From Agriotes lineatus (taxonomy: Eukaryota; Arthropoda; Insecta; Coleoptera; Elateridae), in contig CALNHX010002998.1 of NCBI GenBank assembly GCA_940337035.1, positions 97,650-161,649 of the forward strand: a DNA stretch of 64,000 nt, written 5' to 3'. The notes under the pieces are model-generated. The model saw nothing but the letters and a program-made list of their open reading frames with translations, did not search any database and had not been told where the DNA came from. Position numbers and translations under genes: made by a program. Numbering within the stretch: the stretch's first letter is position 1; every line of letters starts with the position of its first letter. This document shows, piece after piece, positions 33,426 through 44,127 of this stretch.

Positions 33426-34837
33426 GTGTTTTCTTTGCAGTGGATCGTGTTTCATATGGAAGTGTGGTTCTTCTAGGTATGATTTGAGAGGAATGTAGTA
33501 TGGGAGACTATCATGCCACACTTTATTATATCCCTGGTTGTCATCAAACAACGCTATTATGGAGTAAAGTTTCTCCTCAAAGGATTAGTTGATTATAGTC
33601 GACTACAGCAAGGACCTGCTATATGGTGGGATGCCATCGCATGGTGCTTGCTCATTGTCTATCTTCGTAGTTACATCAGTGAGATACTTCCACATACTTT
33701 GGACGACTTCCCACTTAACGCGTTCAATTATACTAATCCAAATCACTGCAAACTGCATATTAATCAGTTATCTTTAATACATTACTTGAATGTTTACTGC
33801 AATAACTGCAACTGGAGATTCATAACGAACATTAGAGAGTAGTTTAGCGGCCGTAGCAAGGAGAAGATCTGGCGTTGACAGTTTTGGTAAAATCGAAATT
33901 GTGTGTTGATTCATATAAATGTGCGTATCTCTGCATGCATTTTTCATGTTTTAAATTCTTCTGAGGTAATGAGAATGATATTTTACCCATTTAAATGGTT
34001 TTATCAATCAGAGCAGACTGGTACACTTCATTTTCTGTTTACTACTATGGCATTTCTTAATACCTATCTATAAGGTATGCAGGGCCTCTAATTTTAAATA
34101 TAATTTTGTAAGATATGCCGTAAAGGTCACGGTTCACTCAACCTCAACCGTTGTGAGCCATTAACCTAAGAGTACAAATAGTCCAGTAGTATCAACGGCT
34201 ATCATTCTACATTGAATAATTATTCAAAATGCTTCAATTCTCTGTTCCAACGCTGTTATTGCTTTTGAGGGGGATACTGTGCATGGTATTGGGGTAACTT
34301 GACTACAAATTAATATTGTTATAGCTCCACGTTGCGGCGTCTTTTTATTTAACATGCTATATCCCCCTTTAGACTGCTGTTTTTATTTATGCTATCTAAT
34401 TTATTTAATTTAACCAGCTCAGTAGCAAGGTGGCATTTTCTAAAATAGAAACGTGAATTATTGATTACTTTCACATTATAGATTTACTGTTATTTACAAT
34501 TTTCCAGCTAAATATGAGTACTAACTTGTTTATTTACTATTTGGAGTAAGGTTAGGAAATCTGTAATTTTTAATATATCTTCTATTAGGCCCCTTTCAAA
34601 CGTGAATACTGTATGCGAGACACAGTATGCGGGAGCGAGATACAGAATCGCGGTGAAAAATTCCAAAGGGGTGCAGAAAAGCTGGTGAGCTATAAAAAAA
34701 GAACTAGTTCATTCTAGTGAGCGAGCGGTTCTTAGAAATGAACCATGTTGTCCATATCCAGTACAAATACAAATTATTATTATTTAGTAAGTAGTTACTC
34801 ACATAACTTACATTGATTGAAATCACAAAACAATACC
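33426..34837. other. Unassigned repeat-derived sequence
   Basis: Open frames up to 109 codons occur (33513-33842) without a recognisable domain. A purine-rich run 'ttttgagggggatactgt' near 34264 could be a retrotransposon polypurine tract. Nothing firmer is seen. Confidence 0.35.
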
Positions 34838-35022
34838 TATAGTCCATTTACTTGACATCTGCACTGTCAGTGTCAAAATTTAAAAAAATTCTTGACTATA
34901 CCTCAAAAATAATGTGTTTTTTATTAGACTGTACAGTAATTTAATTGTTAAAACGTGAAAAATAGCAGTGGTGCCAACATAATGTCAGTTTGACAGTGCA
35001 GATGTCAAGTAAATGGACTATA
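34838..35022. mobile_element. 185-bp MITE with perfect 32-bp inverted repeats
   Basis: TATAGTCCATTTACTTGACA (continuing 12 more bases to ...TGTCA) at 34838-34869 is matched exactly in inverse at 34991-35022. The TATA at both edges is consistent with a TA target. Perfect arms suggest a young copy, or pairing-driven correction of the arms. Confidence 0.9.
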
Positions 35023-35156
35023 ATTGAAAAGCTCAAATCTTGTAAAACAGCTGAGTTGACACGGTCGCCATTTTCGGGACCACTGCTGCCAACATTTCGC
35101 TAGGGGAATCTAGTTACTTCCGGTAAATGGCCAGTCTCTCATTTCTAGGGTCTCTA

Positions 35157-35860
35157 GAAAGTTGTTGATAAAAGCGCCCTCTGATATTGGTGCGCTACAC
35201 CAAGTGGTAGCGCGCGCTTTTTAAAATTATTTAAAATTTTATTTGATGAAATTATTCCATCAATATTTAATTAAACTAATTTTATGTAAACTATCTCAGA
35301 AATATTAATAAAATATATACAATACAATAATTCGTATGGAGTTTTACTAAAAATTAGTTTAACATTGCTTGTTGGTGAACATTTATTACTCCGCAAAATG
35401 TTAAATTGCAAATAAGACAAGTGCATATATTTTAAATTATACCTATGTATTTTGTGTATTTGTTTTATGTTCGTGTTTTCTGTTGGACAGACAAATAAAA
35501 ATGGTGGCTTTTGATGGTCACTTTATTCTAATAACACAATGATTTTTGTACAGCTTAACTAAACTTACGTACTATTCAGGCTGAAACAGCGAAGTGAGTT
35601 TCTACATTTATACGTACAGGACCTTTAATTTTGAAAAACCAATGATAAATATCGGTGGAATAGAAGTCGCAAACGAACTCGACAAAGGAAAGGGATTGTA
35701 TTTTAAATGTATAAATTAAAGGTTTGACTGAAAGGCTAGATGTAATATTAAAAGTACTAATGCATTTGTGCCGCTTAGGCATTCCTTAGCATATTTATTA
35801 ATAAAACAGTTAAAAAGGTTACGTTACATAATTTAAAAGACTTCTTTATCCTTCTTATAG
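35157..35860. other. Non-coding stretch
   Basis: AT-rich. A small hairpin gcgctac/gtagcgc lies at about 35190-35216. No gene or element was recognised. Confidence 0.5.
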
Positions 35861-35889
35861 GTACGGCTTATTAAATTAAATTGCTAAAC

Positions 35890-36091
35890 ATGGCTTCCAC
35901 AAAATGTACGAGTTTTAAGGAAAATTGTATGCAGTTTGATCCGATTAACATTTGGTATGTAGATCACCGATACGAGCCGCACCTTTCTCAGGATTTAGCT
36001 TATCCGAAAGCTTTCAAACAAACTGAATATATCATTGCTCAAAAGCAAAATTTTCCCGTAAAATCAACATTAGTAATGAAAAGCTTTGCGA
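35890..36091 (+). CDS. Possible host first coding exon, unidentified
   Basis: I do not recognise this protein. An acceptor-like sequence 'cttctttatccttcttatag' ends at 35860. ATG at 35890 has a good context (aacATGG), and the frame reads MASTKCTSFKENCMQFD, PINIWYVDHRYEPHLS, QDLAYPKAFKQTEYIIAQ and onward without low-complexity bias. A donor-like gtatgt starts at 36092, giving 67 codons plus one base. The open frame itself continues to a stop at 36144. It lies only 120 bp from a second exon candidate on the opposite strand, so at most one may be real unless two genes meet here. It could equally be an unannotated element gene. Confidence 0.3.
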
Positions 36092-36214
36092 GTATGTGTT
36101 CGCTTTTCTCATACATATCCTGCATTTTTATACGGCCGTTATAACTGACAGGCGTGAAAAATATCAGAGTCCTTAGTCTGCTTTACACAAAGACCTTCCA
36201 TAAATTACACCTAC

Positions 36215-36418
36215 CGTAATCTGAATCATCGGAGAATTCATCCCTTTCATCAATTTCAAAGTCCGTGAAGCTGGAATCCGTATCCGTGTCGTGGTGCTCA
36301 TTCTGGGGGCAGTTTTTCCTGCACACCGCCGCGTTATCCAAGTGCTCCTCTTTTGCTGGAGTTACGCTAAGCTCCTCACCTGCTAGCTTATTGTAATCCT
36401 TGCGAGCGGGCCGGTTTT
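36215..36418 (-). CDS. Possible internal exon of a host gene, unidentified
   Basis: On the minus strand an acceptor 'ttttctttcag' ends just before 36418 and a donor 'gtaggtg' follows 36215. They enclose 204 bp open in one frame (two bases, 67 codons, one base). It reads NRPARKDYNKLAGEELSVTP, then a Cys-containing stretch (CRKNCPQNEHHDTD) and an acidic Ser/Asp-rich tail (FEIDERDEFSDDSDYG). Base composition is close to 50% GC, against AT-rich flanks that look intronic. The splice signals, balanced codon use and lack of transposon motifs make this the best host-exon candidate in the window. The gene is not identified. Its other exons would lie outside or are unrecognised. Confidence 0.5.
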
Positions 36419-36746
36419 CTGAAAGAAAATTACATGTGAATACGGTTACATTCTAATTCAATTTTCTCAATTGCTTCAAATTTCATTTCCTCGTCTCCGT
36501 TTCACCGTTTGCGCTTCGGAATTTTCTTTAAATTTAATTAAATACAAATAGTTACAAAACTTCTCAACATTGGGCAATTGTGAAGCAATACATTTTTTAT
36601 TTAACTTTTGTATAACTTGTTTATTTCATTTCATAATAAATCCAAATAAGACTCTAAATGCAAATTTATATTTTTATAAAAATATTACAAAACTTTTTTA
36701 TTAAAAGAAAAATAAGAGGTAGTTTGTCACACACAATTCTCTTAAA

Positions 36747-36941
36747 CAGGATGACGCCCCGGTTCATAAGAATCTTGTGAACGCAATTCGTGATATTGTG
36801 TTTGAAGTCACGGAACATACACCCTACTCCCTTGTCCTAGCCCCTAGTAATTTTTATTTATTTCTAAACCTAAAAGATAGTGTGGAAAGAAATGAAAAAG
36901 CGATGACGCTGTTACGGCAGCAGTTCAAAATTCTTCTATGA
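36747..36941 (+). pseudogene. Mariner transposase C-terminal fossil
   Basis: The frame reads QDDAPVHKNLVNAIRD, then HTPYSLVLAPSNFYLFLNLK, then LRQQFKILL and a stop. This matches the mariner pattern 'HDNAPAH...YSPDLAPSDYFLFP' from the second catalytic Asp onward. The second Asp is kept (QDDAP), but the third is lost (SPDLAP has become SLVLAP). Only about 64 codons survive. The downstream bases (gcgttgctacggttaaacat) and the upstream flank show no terminal repeats. It sits just outside the element starting at 37042, and whether the two are related is unclear. Confidence 0.75.
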
Positions 36942-37363
36942 TTAAAACCCGTAATTTTTCAGGAATAGCGTTGCTACGGTTAAACATAGATGGAAGACGT
37001 GGCTTTATTTTCAGAGAAATTATATTACACATAATGTCATACAGTGTGTCTGCTTAAGTTCGCACCATATGGAAAACTTTTTTATTATTAATTTTACGAA
37101 AAAAACTTATTCTTTATAAAAAGTTCTGCATGATCCAAAACTTAAAATACAATCATCAAATATCAATTTTTTAAGCCGTATACGAAGAATGTCAAAAAAT
37201 ACGAATTCTGCTCAAGAGTAAAGTACCTTTATTTGTGACAGTATCGAAAATTGTTATTAAGAAAAGTTGATTAGAATCGAAAACTACGTTCAAATATCCA
37301 ATTACACCTATCTACAATGAAAATCGGGTTTTGTTATTTTTCACATTTTTTTAAGTTGTTTCA

Positions 37364-37502
37364 TATGGAAAACTTTATTTTTGACAATATCTGAAACTTT
37401 CTCAGTTATCTCTTTATTCGTTAAAACTTTGATAACCTTTACGTCTCGTAACCTCTATGTTGCATTATTTTGATGATTTTCCAAATGAAACAACTTTAAA
37501 AA
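37364..37502. mobile_element. Small inverted-repeat element (~140 bp)
   Basis: AAGTTGTTTCATATGGAAAA near the left pairs with TTTTCCAAATGAAACAACTT near the right (one mismatch). It lies within the left interior of the larger TIR element, and the interior is AT-rich. Confidence 0.6.
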
Positions 37503-37593
37503 TCTGGTGTTATACACTCACACAACTTCCTTTTACAGTGATCTTATAATTAGCCAAAAATTTCATTTTTACTTTTTAAGCATTTGTTAAATA

Positions 37594-39089
37594 CACTCCG
37601 CAACAAAATTATGGAATCACCTGTTCTTTTTTGTAAGAACTCTTTATTTCTTCCAAATTTTAAGTTTTATTACTAAATATTGACTAAAAAGTAAACTGCG
37701 AAGAAAAAAAAAACAAAGAACACAACATAGTGTGGTAAACATAACAAAGAGGAAAATTAAGAACAACAAAGTTAATTTAAAAAATGTATCTAATAACGGG
37801 TATTTCCGCCTCTAGCAGCTATCACTGCTTGTATTCGCCTAGGCAAAGACTCGATAAGGCTCCTGATGTAATCTTGGTCTATCTGGTTCCATTCTGCAAT
37901 AACAGCTGCTTCTAGCTCATCCAGCGTAGTTGGTGGAACATCTTTGTTTTTTAGTGCCCACCCGATGCGGTCCCAGACATGCTCTATTGGATTCATATCT
38001 GGACTTTTTGCTGGCCAGTCCAAGACACGAATGTCGACCTCATTTAAGTAATCTTGAACAATATTAGCTACGTGCGGCCTCGCATTGTCGTGCATTAACA
38101 GAAAATCTAGGCCTATGAAAGGGACAAATGGAACCACATGTGGCTCTAAAGCATGCCTTATGTACCTATCTGCAGTCATGGAGCCATTGCGAATGACCAC
38201 TAGGTCCGTTTCAGCCTCTAAAGATATGCCACCCCATATCATGATCGATCCACCTCCGAAATTTGCGGTGTTCTTGAAGTTGCACTGGCTATAGCGTTCG
38301 CCGTCTCTTCGATACACCGGCATACGTCTGTCTGACGAGAATAGACAATACCTAGACTCATCCGTGAACAACACGTTAGCCCAATCTTGAACGATCCAAT
38401 CAATATGATCTCTCGCAAATTGCAATCTTCGAGTTCGGTGTTCTCTGGAGAGTATAGGTCCTTTGGCCGGTACTCTGGCAGGCATTCCCTCTTCTAGAAG
38501 TCGGTTCCTTACCGTTTGTGGTGTAATGTTTACATTTCGAACATTACTCAGTTCATTTTTAAGCCACCTTGCCGTGCAATGCCTGGTTCGCAAGGCAGAA
38601 ATTCTTAAAAAACGATCATCTAAGGCCGTAGTTGCCCTCTTCCGTCCTTGCCCTGGCCTTCTATTGTATTCCTCAGTTTCCCTGTATCTACGTACGATTT
38701 TTGCAATCGTCGATTGTTGCACACCTATCACTCTGGCCACATATCGTTGACTTCTACCATCTTGAATTAAAGAAATGGCTCGGACGATTTCTTCGAGCCT
38801 TAAGTTACGTACAAGACGAACTGGAGGACCAACGTTCATTTTAATCAGCAAAGCAAGAAAGTCCTTCATGAAAAACACGTGATAAATGGTAAAGGAAAAA
38901 ACGCAGTTTCAAACTTACCAATTTTTGTCAAATAATGAGGAGATATAGAATATCTAAGGCTTAAGTAATTGTGACATACATTTATTTTAAGTCGATGCTT
39001 TATTATTTAACAAAATGGACACAAACTGACACTATAGAAACGTTTTTACAAGGATAACCTACGTGATTCCATAATTTTTTTGCGGAGTT
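37594..39089 (-). mobile_element. Tc1 element, 1496 bp, apparently complete
   Basis: Terminal repeats CACTCCGCAACAAAATTATG (left) and AACTCCGCAAAAAAATTATG (inverse of right) continue through GAATCAC. TA lies on both sides (37592-37593 and 39090-39091). One open transposase frame fills the interior. The size and layout are those of autonomous Tc1-like elements. Confidence 0.93.
37790..38839 (-). CDS. Tc1-like DD34E transposase, open frame
   Basis: Cut-and-paste transposase, nuclear. I take the start at the second in-frame methionine (38839, MNVGPPVRLVRNLRLEEIVR), giving about 349 residues, normal for Tc1. The frame is also open upstream to 38878. Domains are: first helix-turn-helix (RSQRYVARVIGVQQSTIAKI), GRPR-like AT-hook region (YNRRPGQGRKRAT), second helix-turn-helix (NITPQTVRNRLLEEG), then the catalytic core. 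The core has VLFTDESRYCL (first Asp), LLMHDNARPHVA (second Asp) and SPDMNPIEHVWD (Glu), with 34 residues between the last two. There are no internal stops or frameshifts. With both terminal repeats present the element could be autonomous. Activity cannot be judged from sequence. Confidence 0.95.
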   Translation of the reverse strand: MNVGPPVRLVRNLRLEEIVRAISLIQDGRSQRYVARVIGVQQSTIAKIVRRYRETEEYNRRPGQGRKRATTALDDRFLRISALRTRHCTARWLKNELSNVRNVNITPQTVRNRLLEEGMPARVPAKGPILSREHRTRRLQFARDHIDWIVQDWANVLFTDESRYCLFSSDRRMPVYRRDGERYSQCNFKNTANFGGGSIMIWGGISLEAETDLVVIRNGSMTADRYIRHALEPHVVPFVPFIGLDFLLMHDNARPHVANIVQDYLNEVDIRVLDWPAKSPDMNPIEHVWDRIGWALKNKDVPPTTLDELEAAVIAEWNQIDQDYIRSLIESLPRRIQAVIAARGGNTRY

Positions 39090-39502
39090 TATTTTTAGAA
39101 ATTACAAATTCTACAAAAACGGTACAAAATAGAGCGTTAGTTGAAGGTACAAATTTTCTTTAAAATGTTAAGCTAAATTCAAAAATGTAATAATATACCG
39201 GGTGTTCTATTTAAAATAGGAGTACCTAAATAAAAAAAATAGAAAAGAAAACATTTTAGAAGTATTCAACTAGAAAAATCACCTATCTCACACCAATACA
39301 CATTAAAAATGTAAAGTTTGAAAAAAATCGTTAAAGCCGTTTTTGAAAAAGTCGAAAAAAAACTGAAAAATCACAAGAGTAAACACCTATTTCCGGTTAT
39401 GCGATTTTCTTCAAAAGCTTGCTGTCTCATCTACATAGTACACAAAACTTATATATATAGTGTCAACGCCATATCTCTTTTCGTTTTTGAGATATTCTGT
39501 TC

Positions 39503-39655
39503 ACAGACAGACAGACACACAGACAGACAGACCAATGAACATAAACATGTTTTTTGGGTTCAGGGCACTCTAAAACGTGAAGATCTGTTGAAAACTCAAT
39601 TTCGAATTTTTGGGGTGAATCCAATACTTCCTTTATCGTAAAAGGAAGTAAAAAT
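39503..39655 (+). repeat. Dispersed repeat with CAGA run and 3' hairpin, copy 1
   Basis: A CAGA-type simple repeat (39503-39532) leads into 'aaacatgttttttgggttc', 'taaaacgtgaagat' and a terminal hairpin acttccttt/aaaggaagt followed by AAAAA. The same order of segments recurs at 50601-50750. Confidence 0.6.
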
Positions 39656-39777
39656 GTGAAAAATAACAAAACCTGATTTTCATCGTAGATAGGTGTAATT
39701 GTATATTTAAATGTAGTTTTCGATTCTAATCAACTTTTATTAATAACAATTTTCGATATAGTCACAAATAATAGTAT

Positions 39778-40158
39778 ATTATTATATGAGCGATTATGAC
39801 AGCCATTATTCACGAAGGTGACATTTGGGCCACAAGCCGAAGGCGCGTGGCGCAAGTCATCTGAGTGAATAATGGCCATAATCGCGAATGTAATACGATA
39901 TTTTATCTACTATTATGCAATAGGAATTTTGTGTCCATATTTCCGAATTATGACATTTGTGACAGCTGTTAACTTCAAAAGTCATTTAATAATGAGAATG
40001 AATTTTGTGATTGGCTACAACCTATTGAATAATAAAAATAGAATTTTCTGATAGGTTGCAACTTGCAAACTATTGAATAATGAAAATAGAATGTTATGAT
40101 TGGCTGCAAACTGTGAATTATGAATCATAATTAATGGCCATTGTACAGTAGGAGTAGA
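39778..40158. repeat. Palindromic element (d) plus ~44-bp repeats in a mariner arm
   Basis: 39790-39886 is a palindrome: gcgattatgacagccattattcac pairs with gtgaataatggccataatcgc, and the apex is 'ccacaagccgaaggcgcgtgg'. It is followed by three diverged repeats of about 44 bp (40011-40130; 'gattggctacaacctattga', 'gataggttgcaacttgcaa', 'gattggctgcaaactg'). The whole segment interrupts the right terminal repeat of the element at 37042-40346. Confidence 0.7.
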
Positions 40159-40346
40159 TAAAAGTACTTTACTCTTGAGCAGAATTAATATTTTTTGACA
40201 TTCCTCGTATACAGCTTAAAACATTGATATTTGATGATTGCATTTTAAGTTTTGGACCATGCAGAACTTTTTATAAAGAATAAGTTTTTTTCTTAAAATT
40301 AATAATAAAAAAGTTTTCCATGTGGTGCGAACTTAAGTAGACACTG

Positions 40347-41025
40347 TATCTTATTCGAGGGGCAATAAAAACTGTAGATCCATTCAAAATTCTAGACTGA
40401 AATATGTAATATTATATTAGAAGTGAAATTTTGCAAAATAAGTAAATCATTATAGGCTGGAATGTATGCAATGTACGCGGTATTTGACGTTACTCAATGT
40501 CTTCAATATTGAGGATTGTACATAAACAAAAAAATTTGTCAAAAAAGAAGTACCTACGTAGAAAGTACTATAAGTCGAGCAGACAATACCACAAGAAAAT
40601 TCAAAATATAAGTAGGTGTGGTATATACCGTTCGCGCCAGTAGTATATATTGAGCATATGGAATTAGTTACGTATAATTTTAAACCGGATACATTTTTTA
40701 AGTACAAGTACAAACGAAATCGAAGATTTCGATCTAAGTTGTAAAGGATATAGAATTTTTAGGTGTGCTTTGTATAACAGAAGAACAGATGTTTAATGAG
40801 AAGTTGTATTTCAGTTACTCAACTTGTAACACTTTAACATGGAAGCAATTGTTGAATTTATTTTATTAATAAACAAAGGTATCTACTATGTGTTATATCG
40901 TCCTCATAGTTCAAGTCAAGAAGAATTCAAGGGTTGATAATGTTGTTCGTAAAGCACAGATAGATAGATACCTTAAAAACGTTGCATGTAATAGGGCTAC
41001 AATCGAAAGTTGGTTAGAAATTATA
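40347..41025. other. Non-coding stretch
   Basis: AT-rich, with stops in all frames. No element ends were recognised before the foldback MITE. Confidence 0.5.
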
Positions 41026-41277
41026 CCGGGTGATTATAAATGCTTTTCCATCAAGTTCCCTTTAAAATATTTGTCTATGAACAAAATGTTGGTGGCACTA
41101 TAAGTCTATGTCAAATTCGATGTTAGCAGGTTAGGTTTTACGTCAATCTGTAAAACTGACGCAAATCCGAACCTGCTAACCTCGCATTTGACACAGACTT
41201 ACAGTGCCACCAACATATTATTCATACAACAAATATTCCAAAGAGACCTTGATGGAAAAGCATTTATAATTACCCGA
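41026..41277. mobile_element. Foldback MITE (family 1, complete copy)
   Basis: A 252-bp element that is almost one long palindrome. CCGGGTGATTATAAATGCTT at the left mirrors the right end ...AAGCATTTATAATTACCCGA, and gttagcaggttaggtttt mirrors the sequence across the centre. TA lies on both sides. Related copies are at 10377-10956 and 54242-54350. Confidence 0.88.
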
Positions 41278-41571
41278 TACAAACATAAATACTAGTACTC
41301 AAATATCTCCAATATTTTTCAAAGCATCATAATCTTACCTTCCGAACAACTTTTCTCAATGATATTTTGCCGTATTCAAAATACAAAAAATACTTTCGTG
41401 GTATTCTGAATAGTACAAATTTATTGAACTCTTTCTCTAGAGGTAAAATAGTTTCTTTACGGACTAATCCCGTAAATAATTATAACTACAGAGGTGCAAC
41501 CGACCCACTTCTATTTGGAGGGGTTAAGAAAACTGGAGAAGCGTTGTGCTAAATGTGTTGGTTTGAGGAGA

Positions 41572-41647
41572 GAGTACGTTGAATAAAATGTGTTTCATAT
41601 TTCGCTAGCGAGTACGTTGAATAAAATGTGTTTCATATTTCGCTAGC
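41572..41647. repeat. Tandem duplication, 2 x 38 bp
   Basis: GAGTACGTTGAATAAAATGT and the following 18 bases occur twice in direct succession (41572-41609 and 41610-41647) with no difference. This is a recent local duplication in non-coding DNA. Confidence 0.9.
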
Positions 41648-42206
41648 ACGTTTCTTTCTATGTAAAGCCAGGAACTTTTCAGCACATCCTCGATCTGTGT
41701 ATAGAAATTTAAAATTGTATTTACTTCAATAGTTGATAATTCTTAGCCTGTTATCAATTGCTAAACTATGAAATATTCGAAATGTTAAAAATGCGTATCT
41801 CAAACCTCAGCGACCTAATCACCGCCACAAAATTGCAGTGCTGCAATCCACTAGGCGATTCCTCAATCCTTTTCTCAATGACAGTGCTTTAATACGTAAT
41901 CCTCTTCAAAGAGGAGCAGCCAATGACCCTTTTTGTAAGAACAAGGTGAACGGGTTCCAATTTCAGCTTGATATGTGTTGACCAAGCATAGAATTTCGTT
42001 CATTTTAAAACTCAGCGCATATGTTATAGCAATTGTCGAATTTTATTACCAGCAGGAACAAATCGTCCAAAGGAATAATTTCAAATTAATAGAATATATG
42101 ACGCAAACGAGATTGGGTTATATTGGCGACCTATTTTAATTACAATCTACCAGGGGAAATCAAATAAAATACATCAGCTTTTAAACTGAATAAAGGCCGT
42201 TATACT
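41648..42206. other. Non-coding stretch
   Basis: There is no recognisable gene. A mixed-composition stretch around 41800-41960 has no long open frame. Confidence 0.5.
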
Positions 42207-44127
42207 GGGTGAGTTTTTAAAGCGCTACAAGGCGATATCTCAAAAACAGTTTAAAATATTTTCAAGCAATTTTGGTGAGTTAATAGGGAGATGAGGGGAC
42301 ATATTTCACCATATTTTTGACATTTACCACATCTCTCTATTTTAAGGGGTGGGGAGTAACTTTGGAATTTTAAATATAAATATACGGTACCCCCCACCCA
42401 AGAAAAGCGCCCTTCCGTGCTTTCCAAGAATACTTCGATACTCAGCATCACTCAGTTTCGCTAATACAATGAAATGCTATGAACCAGTTATTTATCAAAA
42501 AAACAAAAAATATTTTTTTGCCGACGACCATAGCTCAAAAGTTGATGTTGCCTTCATTTTCGGAGGACCTATCGTATGAAAACGATCCAAGACTTCAGGA
42601 AGGTTCCTGGCGACCGGAATCGTGTACACATACGAACATATATCCCCCGCACAGCACGTTTAGGCACCCCCCAATATGGGGGATTGATCTAGTGGGCTGG
42701 GATCTTTACCAAAAGATCCGCACCGCCGAGACGGAGATTTGATATAGTGGGTTCATTAGTCGGTTGGCTCAAATTTTAGAGATATTTGACTCAGAGTGGT
42801 TTTCGATATGAGGGAATTTCAATACTTCGTACACTTCGTGTCGAAGTAATGATGTAATTTTGTTTATAAAATTCGAATCAATGTAAAAACTACGTATGTG
42901 TACAAAAAAATTATCTGCTCTTTCGGTTACGGAATTATGATTAAATAAATTTTTATTGAATTTAAAAAATTTTACCAATAAATCAAGTTGACTTATTTCA
43001 GAATTATTATTCGTTTCCATGGAAATTTGTTATTTTTACTTAAGTTAGTTGAGAATTTTGACGTTTTAACGATTATTTTTCATTTTATTGCCCAATTAAC
43101 ATAAAAGCGAATTTTAATTTGCAAATTCATACGTTGTTAATATTCGGTGAGTGTAGCAAAAACTACAGAGAAGCTGCACTGGTATGCGTGGAGTGGTTTC
43201 CTAATAACCCGAAATCTCACACGGCATTTAAAAGGCTGGGAACCAGAATTCGTACTACTGGCAGCCTGAAGACAAAACGACAAGATCGGAAGAGAACTAA
43301 AACGAACAAAAATAGGGCAGAGCAGTTGGCGTTTTAGGAGCGGTAGCTAGTGACTCGCATATAGGTACCAGACGGCTTGAAGGACGTTTAAATGTACACA
43401 GATTTTCCGAGAAACCGATTACCCCAATTATTGAACCAAAACATAAATCCTGACAAGTGGTTTCAACAGGACGGAGCTCCACCCTATTATGCAATACAGG
43501 CCCGTAATCATTTGAATGAAATATTTGAAAACAGATGGATTGATCGAGCTGGTCCACCCAACTGGCCTGCTATCCCCGGATTTGACCCCCACCCCCCACC
43601 CCCTTCACTTTTCCTTGTGGGGATTTATAAAGGACACAGTGATGGCGACTACAACTTTAAATGATATGAAATACCGAATCCGCTTTGCCTGTCACCTGAA
43701 ATGTTACAGGGGGTACGGAATTAATTTAGAAAAAGAGTGAGAACGTGTTTGGAAGTTGAACGGGAACGTTTCTAACAACTTGTCAAGCATGACGGGCGAT
43801 AAATAAGTTGAAATTAAGTAGTAAATAATTTCTTTTATTATATAACCTAATAAATCATAATTCCGTAACCGAAAGAGCAAATCAAAAACTTTTTTGTACA
43901 CATGCGTAATTTGTTACTTAGATTCGAATTTTATAAACAAAAGTACATCATCCTATTTAAAATTCCAAAATTACAGCCCACCCCTCAAAATAGACAGGAG
44001 TAAAATGAAAAAATATGTTTAAATATAACCTCCCATCTCCCTACTAGGTACCTCACCAAATTTTCATCAAGATATTTTAAACATTTCTCGAGATATCGCC
44101 TTTTAACGCTTTAGAAAGCTCACCCTG
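42207..44127 (+). mobile_element. Mariner-like element, decayed, ~1.92 kb
   Basis: TA-CTGGGTGAGTTTTTAAAGCG on the left mirrors ...AAAGCTCACCCTG-TA on the right. The arms match imperfectly for about 165 bp (aggcgatatctc, tttaaaatat, ggggtgggg). A second pair of inverted segments (about 42840-42955 against 43848-43956) lies further in. The left arm holds about 460 bp of extra DNA (about 42380-42840) absent from the right. A broken transposase lies between. Confidence 0.8.
43110..43738 (+). pseudogene. Mariner-like transposase, internally deleted
   Basis: This is the same transposase group as at 11284-11910. The first part (43119-43337) keeps the N-terminal helix-turn-helix pattern: LIFGECSKNYREAALVCVEW, FPNNPKSHTAFKRLGTRIR and TTGSL. 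The second part (from 43384) begins well past the first catalytic Asp with LPQLLNQNINPDKWF, then QQDGAPPYYAIQARNHLNEI (second Asp) and WIDRAGPPNWPA. A frame change then leads to a segment equivalent to DLTPLDFFLWGFIKD, with an inserted Pro/His-rich stretch. The segment carrying the first Asp is missing (expected between about 43337 and 43384). It is inactive, but useful for placing the N-terminus missing from the 11-kb copy. Confidence 0.8.

Larger units (their letters stand above)
32569..35154. mobile_element. TA-flanked inverted-repeat region with chimeric contents
   Basis: TA-GAGACCCTAGAAATGAGAG at the left (32567) mirrors CTCTCATTTCTAGGGTCTC-TA at the right (35156). Matching continues through CTGGCCAT, giving a terminal repeat of about 29 bp. 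Inside are a palindrome remnant, a gypsy gag fragment, a LINE fragment and a perfect-TIR MITE. No transposase was recognised. The left end abuts the target sequence of the Mutator-type pair. Confidence 0.6.
37042..40346. mobile_element. Tc1/mariner-type element with ~300-bp terminal repeats
   Basis: TA-CAGTGTGTCTGCTTAAGTTC (37040 on) and its inverse ending at 40346-TA. The arms stay similar for about 310 bp, for example ttttttattattaattttacg, ctcaagagtaaagtac and aaaattgttattaa. The right arm is interrupted at about 39778-40158 by palindromic DNA. The interior holds an intact Tc1 element (37594-39089) and other repeats, but no transposase of its own. It may be a large non-autonomous element that was later invaded. 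Confidence 0.8.

Noticed and set aside
34264..34300. LTR start after a polypurine-like run
   Set aside because: No matching second LTR or target duplication was found in the window.
37790..38878. First methionine (38878) as the Tc1 transposase start
   Set aside because: The residues before MNVGPPVRLV are not typical of Tc1 N-termini. The start at 38839 gives the usual length, although the longer form cannot be excluded.
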